Source: Diphasiastrum complanatum
Lineage: Eukaryota > Streptophyta > Lycopodiopsida > Lycopodiales > Lycopodiaceae
Length of the DNA: 64,000 bases
Direction of reading: 5' to 3'
Assembly (NCBI GenBank): GCA_029204225.1
Contig: CM055095.1
Coordinates: forward strand, 60,652,540-60,716,539
Shown here: one piece after another, positions 57,395-64,000 of the stretch
Layout of the letters: each line of letters starts with the position of its first letter
Numbering within the stretch: the stretch's first letter is position 1
Translations under genes and position numbers: made by a program
Notes under the pieces: generated by a model
Told to the model about the DNA's origin: nothing
What the model saw: only the letters and a program-made list of their open reading frames with translations
The model's database searches: none

Positions 57395-57740
57395 TTAATT
57401 AGAAAGTGGTCGTTTTCAAAAAAAAAAAGTAAAAAAACATTGCTTCTAAAACACTGAGTGAGTTTCGTACAATATTTGATATCTTTCAATTTTGTTACCA
57501 ATTCTTGAAAAAAGCTAGTTGTCATAGATATGGATAGCTATGATAGGAGATGGACTCCTTGACTACTCAACTCTTAATCTAAAGTTAAACTTTGGCCAGA
57601 AAATGATCGTTTTTAAAAATATCAAATAAAAAGCCATTGCTTGAGAGAACATTAAGCGAGCTTTGTACAATATTTGACATCTTTCGATATTGTTAGCAGT
57701 TGTTAAGAAAAGTCAGCTATCATAGTAGAGAGCCATCTTT
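57395..57740. repeat. Two diverged direct repeats of about 150 bp
   Basis: Copies at about 57395-57550 and 57585-57740 share GTCGTTTT/ATCGTTTT, AAACATTGCTT/AAGCCATTGCTT, TACAATATTTGA, ATCTTTC and TTGTTA-CAATT/TTGTTAGCAGTT, in the same order and orientation. Confidence 0.65.
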
Positions 57741-58871
57741 TTGATCGAATATAAGATGGCAAAAGAAGAGGTGGCGATTTTCCTCTCAAATTTATAAACT
57801 AGGAGATTCACCTTTCTCCCAAATGATAATGAAATATGCAGACTGAAATTGCAAATGCGATTTGCCAAATGCCATGAAAATCAAATATTGTACAAAGCTC
57901 AATTAATGTGCACTTTACCAATGGTTTTTTATTCGTTATTTTTGGAAACAACCATTCTTGCATAGGAATAGTAACTCGATATATTTATGTGATCTATGTA
58001 TGTGGAGTGACGCATCGGCTAGAGACAAATTAGGATGGGATTGCATAAAGTATATGTCAAACATGAAAAGACAAAGTTGCAAGCCATTGTTTGATAACTT
58101 GCAGGCTTGCTTTGGAGGCAACCTTTATTATCTCCTATGTGTGTTCATTCTTATCTCTTGCGTGTCTTCATTAATTGCTATGCAGACACTTGATTTCATG
58201 CCAAACAATCTTACACTACAAGAAGCCAGCAAATCTTATGCAAGTATTTAATTTCATGCCAAACAATAGTAAAGTACAAGAAGACAGCTTGTGAAAAACA
58301 TGTTGTCAAAAAACATCAACTGACCTATAAAAACACATGTGAATTTCCATTTCTTGCTGGAATTACTAGCCCACCAACGCAAAAGTTCAGATAAAAGCAA
58401 CACAGTTGCTATACAAATCTCGTTCAATGATTTGTTGCCTTGCCATTCTGATTGCAAAGATACAACATGAAGTGGAATCAGTAGAACTAATAGAAGAGTT
58501 GTTAGCAGCCCACTTTGATATACCTCACACCATAGATAGCATAAACCATCTAAGACATTCCTAATTAGATCATCAAGCACCCAAGAACAAGTGCAAGTTA
58601 GAAGTTCTGACATACACACAAAATAGGTTGCATAGAGTCATGCAAAGATTACTACAACTAAATCAGCTAGTAAGCTCGTGTGAGTTTACTATAAGCAAGG
58701 CAGCACAGCTCTGGCAGTTAGTGGAAATTGCTAACTTGATAGTGGGGTAGGCCCCTAACCTCCAAAACCTTCTTGACGACAAGTGGATTAAAGATTAACA
58801 TTGGACATAACTGCTTGGGAGGTCTAAAATTGTTTTCATTAGAATAAACAAGACTCATGCAACAACGATTT
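57741..58871. other. No recognised gene; one hydrophobic minus-strand frame
   Basis: The minus-strand frame at 58619-58254 would encode 121 residues with hydrophobic runs (LLTTLLLVLLIPLHVVSL, MFFTSCLLVLYYCL) and no known domain. The plus-strand frame at 57958-58251 has a hydrophobic YLLCVFILISCVSSLIAM. Neither has supporting splice sites or context. Confidence 0.3.
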
Positions 58872-59490
<619 letters not shown>

Positions 59491-60314
59491 TGTGAGAAAT
59501 TGGCAAAAATCTAGCTTGGAATTTTTATGATAGAAGTTTGTAAGTAAATCTCACATGTGTGGAGGATGTTCCCACGTGTAGAGAATTGTAAAAAGTAAAT
59601 AAAAAATGCTAGATATAGAGGTCTTATGTTTTTTGTGTCAAGCATCTAGGTGTAGGATGTTGATAGGGTCAAATTTGGCATAGATGGCAGATTATCCATT
59701 TCCAATTGTAATGCCACTATTGAGCCAAAATAGAGTAGGAGGCCAAACTCGAGCCAATTAGAGTGTAGACAAGTGTAATGCTTTTCTTTGATGAAGTTTA
59801 AGAGGTCCAATAGGATTTAGAGGTGGAAGATGAGTGGTCCAATAGAATTTGAGATGTGCTTGAAAATGGTCCAACAAAATTTAGAGATGAATGGATCAGT
59901 GGTCCAATAGGATTAAGAGGTGGCAAAAGTGTGGTGTAATCATGATTGAGCATTGTGGTAGCTCATGGATATACTTGTATCATTGTACTTCTTATTTTGG
60001 ATCTAATTGATTTTGAGATTGAGTGGATTTCTTGAGTAATTGGTTTTCTAGCTTTCTCTCTCTACCCGAGAGCTCATGATGATTTTCCCTCTCTACCCAA
60101 GGAGAGCAGCTTGTTTTTACTTAGAATAATTTTTGAATACTTCCCACACATGTGAGTGAGAGTTGGAAGTGATTGAATGCATGTAGTAGTGTGTTTTTGC
60201 CATAGATTCTAAGATAGATCTTGAATCTCAAACTAGTCTTGATCTTGGTGCATCTACACATATTAGGAGATCACAAGTACATGTTGTGGACAGTCCACAC
60301 GTGTGAATTTAACA
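59491..60314 (+). repeat. 5' LTR of D2 (family D)
   Basis: 824 bp, TGTGAGAAATTGGC...ATTTAACA, with CACACGTGTG at 60296-60305. It matches the LTR of D1 throughout. Confidence 0.93.
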
Positions 60315-60327
60315 TGGTATCAGAGCC
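60315..60327 (+). promoter_or_regulatory. Primer-binding site of D2
   Basis: TGGTATCAGAGCC follows the LTR directly; the perfect initiator tRNA-Met type site. Confidence 0.92.
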
Positions 60328-61071
60328 TACCTAAGGTTACCATGAATTTTGATCCATTGGAGTGAAAACTATTCATCAATCTTGAGCTAGAAATTGTCAA
60401 CATCCATTTTCCTAGATATCTTGTCCAATTTTGGATCAAAAGAGATCAATAGGGCATTGATTGGGTCTGACCTGGTACTGTATGGAATCAGGTGCTCAAA
60501 CATGTGGGAGGAACATCCAATCTCAGTTTGGGAGTTCTCTTTCATGTTTGATCCAAAAATCTTGCTTGATAGCTTGTTTTTGAGCTATTTTTGTCTAGTT
60601 TTTGATGCAATCAGTTTCATTCCATTTGGTTGAGCCAATCAAAAGTTATAAGCTTTTGAAGAGGGTTAGGTAGGGCACCTAGATATGGGTGGACACATTT
60701 GGTTTGGTCAAGAGATTTTTTGTTTGATCCAAAATCACAGTTGAATGCTTACCAATCTCATCTATATGTGATCTAGGCATTGTTTTGAGATCTTAGCCAT
60801 TTTGTTTCATGCAATATCATTGTATTTGAGTCAAATTTGGTTTCTTAGTGTATTTCACATGTGCTAAGAGTGTTTGATCCTAAATTTTTCCATACTCCAT
60901 CATTTGATGTTAATTAGATCTAGTTTTGGAGAGATTAAGGTAGCTAGTGAGAATCATCTCACAGTTTGTTGCAAGATCTTGCATAGGAGATGTTAGCACA
61001 CCATTATTGGATCCTATAGTGAGAGAGAAGCAACATTTTTTGTTCATCACTTTTGTTTATCTCCACTTTAC

Positions 61072-62560
61072 ATGACTTCAATGAGTTCATACTTGTTGCA
61101 ACCAAGTGAGAGATTGTCTACTTCCAACTATTCAATATGGAAGTGCGGATGGAGTCCATCTTGATACTCCAAGATGTGATGGACATTGTGTGAGAGATTT
61201 CAACTAGTTTAGTCTAGTTTAGTCATATTTTGGTAAATTCTCAATAAGAGACCAAAACTCATTTTAGACTTGGAGGTAAACTTTTTGGAGTTTTATTAGT
61301 TCAAAATACATTCAATAAACACTTTTTGAAAGTGTGGGAAAGTTGGTAGACGAGTTTGAGAGAGATTCAAATTTGAAATCTAGACCCAAAAATAGTAGGG
61401 TTTACATTTTGGAGAGAAAGCCAAGTGGCCAAATAGGGTTTGGAAATTCTATAAAAGGATGTAACTTGTGGAGAGACATAGCTTCTGTCTTCTCTCTCTC
61501 ATTTCATCATTATACATGGTTCTCTTTGGGTTCTACTACTCATTGGTGCACTATCTTGGTGTTATCTTGGAATCGTGTGTGTAGAATGCTCATATTTTGC
61601 TATTTTTGGTTCCACATGTGTGAAATACAGTAGGGTACTGTAATTGTATGGACAGAAATCATATTTTATGTTTTGGTTCATGTTTGATCAGTATCTCTTA
61701 GAGTTTGCATCTCATTTTGTATGTAGATGCTGATTTTTCTACATTGGCAGGATTGTTGGTTTGCTCCTTATTGTAACCAAAGATCAGGGACATGGATTGG
61801 ATCTTGAATGATCTGAAATCCTTCACACATTGTACTTGGGATTGAGGAGGAGCCTCAAGTCCTTCAAGAAGTACAAAAGTACAAGAAGAGAGCTAGGATG
61901 GCTCTCCATTATATCAAAATAATGTCTCTAATGAGATATTGAGGGAGATTGGTGATTGTTCTACATCAAGGAAGCTTGGGATTGTCTCAAGTCCATCTAT
62001 GAGGCCAAGAACACCTCTAGGCTCCTCACTCTTAGAAATCAAATCTTCCAAAGTAGTCAAAAGAGTGATGAGAGTGCATCTAATTATGTTTTGAGAGTCA
62101 AAGATATTCATAGGGAGCTTGCATGTATTGGTGACTCAATCAATCAAAGTGAGCTAGTCCAAGTCATTCTCAATGGCTTGAGAGATAAATATGACAACCT
62201 TGTTTAATCCTATGCCATTAAGAAGGAGCTACCAAGTTTGGAGGCCCTTCAAAGTGTGCTTATTTTTTAAGAATCAAGACAAGAGTACAAACTCTTGAGG
62301 ATGGACAAGCTATCACTCAATCATGATGATGGAAAAGTTCTATTTGCTAAGCACAAAGAGAGGAGTAAGAAGAAACACCATCACTTCTCTAATGACAAAG
62401 CTAAAGACCAAGATGGAGAGGAGGAGGATACCTCTCACGCTTCTACTTCAAGTTTCTTGAAAAAGAAGATCAAGTGCTTTTATTGTGGCAAGAAAGGCCA
62501 TTATGCCACCAATTGCTTCAAGAAGAAGAATCAACTCAATCAAGCCAACATCACTTATGA
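61072..62560 (+). pseudogene. Gag of D2, split by a solo LTR
   Basis: The ATG at 61072 begins MTSMSSYLLQPSERLSTSNY. A one-base loss near 61143 shifts the frame just before VRMESILILQDVMDI, where the solo LTR enters (61189). Gag resumes at 61828 with frame changes: EAWDCLKSIYEAKNTSRLL, NYVLRVKDIHRELACIGD, SELVQVILNGLRDKYDNLV, a stop, and then, from 62295, a basic stretch and the intact zinc knuckle CFYCGKKGHYATNC. Without the insertion it would be the fullest family D Gag here. Current expression as one protein is impossible. Confidence 0.87.
61189..61827 (+). mobile_element. Solo LTR of family B inserted in D2 Gag
   Basis: 639 bp, TGTGAGAGATTTC...CCTTCACA, flanked by a perfect 5-bp target duplication CATTG at 61184-61188 and 61828-61832. 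No internal family B sequence is present, as expected after LTR-LTR recombination. TATAAAAGG occurs near 61451. Confidence 0.95.
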
Positions 62561-63278
62561 GAAAGAAGACTATATTGCAAGTGATGGAGAAGGCTCTCTT
62601 ATGGCATCAAGCTTCTCCTCTTCCACCTTCAACAAGGATGACTCATGGTATATTGATAGTGGAGCATCTTCACATATGTGTGGCTCCAAGCACTCTTTTT
62701 CATCTATTATGCCTTATACATTGCAAGTAAGCATGAGTGCAATATTGAAGGAGTAGGGATTATTCCCTTGAAACTTGCATCTTACAAAGATCTCTTTCTC
62801 AACAATGTTCTTTTTGTCCCAAAGCTTACAAAGAACATCTGAAGTGTTGGCCAACTTCTTGATAGTGGCTTTGATGTCAATTTCAATATTGACAATTGTG
62901 TGATCAAGAAGGATGGTGAGATCCTTGCATATGGATCAAGATTTGAAGGCATCTACAAATTGGATCCAAGTGAGAGTGCAAACTCTCTTGATGTCTCTTA
63001 TATGTCCAATCTTTCAAAGGAGGATGATCACACAAGATGCACATATCTTCTCTCTTCAAGTATCATGGTGTATGATTATTCCCTATTATTCAAAGCATAT
63101 GTTGAGAAGCAATTCTCATTGAAAATCAAAGCTTTGAGGAGTATTGGAGCTCTTGAAGGAATAGCACCATATGAAGTTTTATTCAAGATAAAGCCTAAGG
63201 TTGATCACCTTAGTGAACCTGGTGGTGCTTGCTTTGCTCATATTCCCTTGGAAACAAGGAGGAAGGATGATCCAAGCT
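62561..63278 (+). pseudogene. Protease, GAG-pre-integrase and collapsed integrase of D2
   Basis: It reads DDSWYIDSGASSHMCGSKHS, then a short deletion and frame change near 62717, a TGA near 62840, INFNIDNC-like sequence and IKKDGEILAYGSRFEGIYKL. The integrase again jumps from KAYVEKQFSLKIKALRS to IAPYEVLFKIKPKVDH, exactly as in D1, and then reads ACFAHIPLETRRKDDPS. Catalytic integrase residues are absent. Confidence 0.87.
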
Positions 63279-63371
63279 GCAATATGACATCAGTATTCAC
63301 AACCACTTTTGAAATAGAGAGTGTATAGACACTAAAGGCCTCCTTGATGGATGAGTATCCAATCATGATCC

Positions 63372-63656
63372 ATGGATATAGTTCATTGTATGTGGACTAG
63401 TCAAGCTAAAAAGCATAATCTTGATGATCATCATTTTTTCACATCCTATGATCTTGATCTCCATGATCCTTATGAGGCTTGGAGGCCTCGGATTTCTCTA
63501 TTTATGGTGCAGCCATCATGCAAGTGGAACTTTCAAAGCAAAGATCATCATAAAGCATGGAGAAAGCCCATGATCATAGTGGCATATTGGTGGAGCACTC
63601 TTCAAAGGCATTGGCAAGAGATCTCTACCAAAGAGATTTTATCATGGATATGGTGA
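63372..63656 (+). pseudogene. End segment of D2 shared with D1
   Basis: The open frame reads DIVHCMWTSQAKKHNLDDHH, then LDLHDPYEAWRPRISLF and IIVAYWWSTLQRHWQEIST. It is almost identical to D1 at 44425-44709. Another frame of the same DNA is also open in part (ILVEHSSKALARDLYQKDL). No known domain is seen in either frame. Confidence 0.55.
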
Positions 63657-63782
63657 GGGTGCTGCTATGATGGATCCCTTGGCTGATCTTCACTTCTTAT
63701 GCATACCAAAAGATCCACTAAAAAATCTTTACAAACTTCTTAAGTGATCTAGTACCTTTCCAAGCTATTTTTTGAGGAGGAG

Positions 63783-64000
63783 TGTGAGAAATTGGCAAAA
63801 ATCTAGCTTGGTATTTTTATGATAGAAGTTTGTAAGTAAATGGGTACACCACGTGTGTGGAGAATTGTAAAAAGTAAATAAAAATGTTAGATATAGGGGT
63901 CTTATGTTTTTTGTGTCAAGCATCTAGGTGTAGGATGTTGTAGGGTCAAATTTGGCATAGATGGCAAATTATCCATTTCCACTTGTAATGCCACTATTGA
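63783..64000 (+). repeat. 3' LTR of D2 (partial, runs off the window)
   Basis: TGTGAGAAATTGGC follows the purine tract TTGAGGAGGAG and matches the 5' LTR at 59491 for the visible 218 bp, apart from a short deletion near 63842. Confidence 0.92.

Larger units (their letters stand above)
59491..64000 (+). mobile_element. LTR retroelement D2 (family D), continues past the window
   Basis: The 5' LTR (59491-60314) is followed by a primer-binding site, Gag (split by a solo family B LTR), protease, GAG-pre-integrase, an internally deleted integrase with an inverted segment, the end segment shared with D1, a purine tract and the first 218 bp of the 3' LTR. The right target duplication lies outside the window. 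It retains the zinc knuckle and Gag start that D1 has lost. Confidence 0.9.

Overview
This is nuclear DNA of a land plant with a large, repeat-rich genome. The evidence is a 15-exon gene for a plastid ADP-glucose pyrophosphorylase large subunit with GT-AG introns, set among degraded Copia and Ty3/gypsy LTR retrotransposons, a Pif1/Helitron-type helicase remnant and long CT/GA microsatellites. The lineage (fern, gymnosperm or other) cannot be fixed from this window.

Layout. 0.8-1.3 kb: Ty3/gypsy reverse transcriptase relic (-). 1.46-2.62 kb: decayed unrecognised host-like gene (-), split by a 3,986-bp Copia element (family A, 2639-6624, 691-bp LTRs, perfect AAATC target duplication) that has lost the integrase core and reverse transcriptase. 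6.6-14.5 kb: mostly unrecognised DNA with a short Copia RT relic at 11 kb. 14.65-15.05 kb: three diverged copies of a TATA-bearing promoter module. 15121-23683: the ADP-glucose pyrophosphorylase gene, the only intact gene seen. Its 2.6-kb intron 6 holds fold-back and hairpin-forming repeats.

26-36.3 kb: a gypsy integrase relic, then a family B LTR interrupted by a small LTR element (family C), then a complete family B element (E1, 31769-36349, perfect AGTCC target duplication). 36.4-40.6 kb: GA/CT/CCCT microsatellites, a Copia RT scrap, a possible DUF4216 (CACTA-type) relic and a reversed LTR scrap. 40.65-44.87 kb: a family D element (D1). 44.87-50.12 kb: a minus-strand element (E2). 50.36-51.96 kb: the 3' part of a third family B element (E3). 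51.96-53.15 kb: minus-strand Copia gag/protease. 53.9-56.8 kb: minus-strand Pif1-type helicase relic. 58.87-64.0 kb: a three-level nest, in which a B-like LTR is interrupted by a second family D element (D2), which is itself interrupted by a solo B LTR with perfect CATTG duplication.

The most unusual signal is in the family B and E2 elements. Gag and an aspartic protease are followed not by integrase, RT and RNase H but by a long coding module with no family I recognise. It is shared at protein level by E1 (+), E2 (-) and E3 (+), and a weak resemblance is seen in D1. It runs up to the polypurine tract. These look like non-autonomous Gag-carrying LTR elements in which the polymerase was replaced. 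Most copies now carry stops or frameshifts, so their present activity is doubtful.
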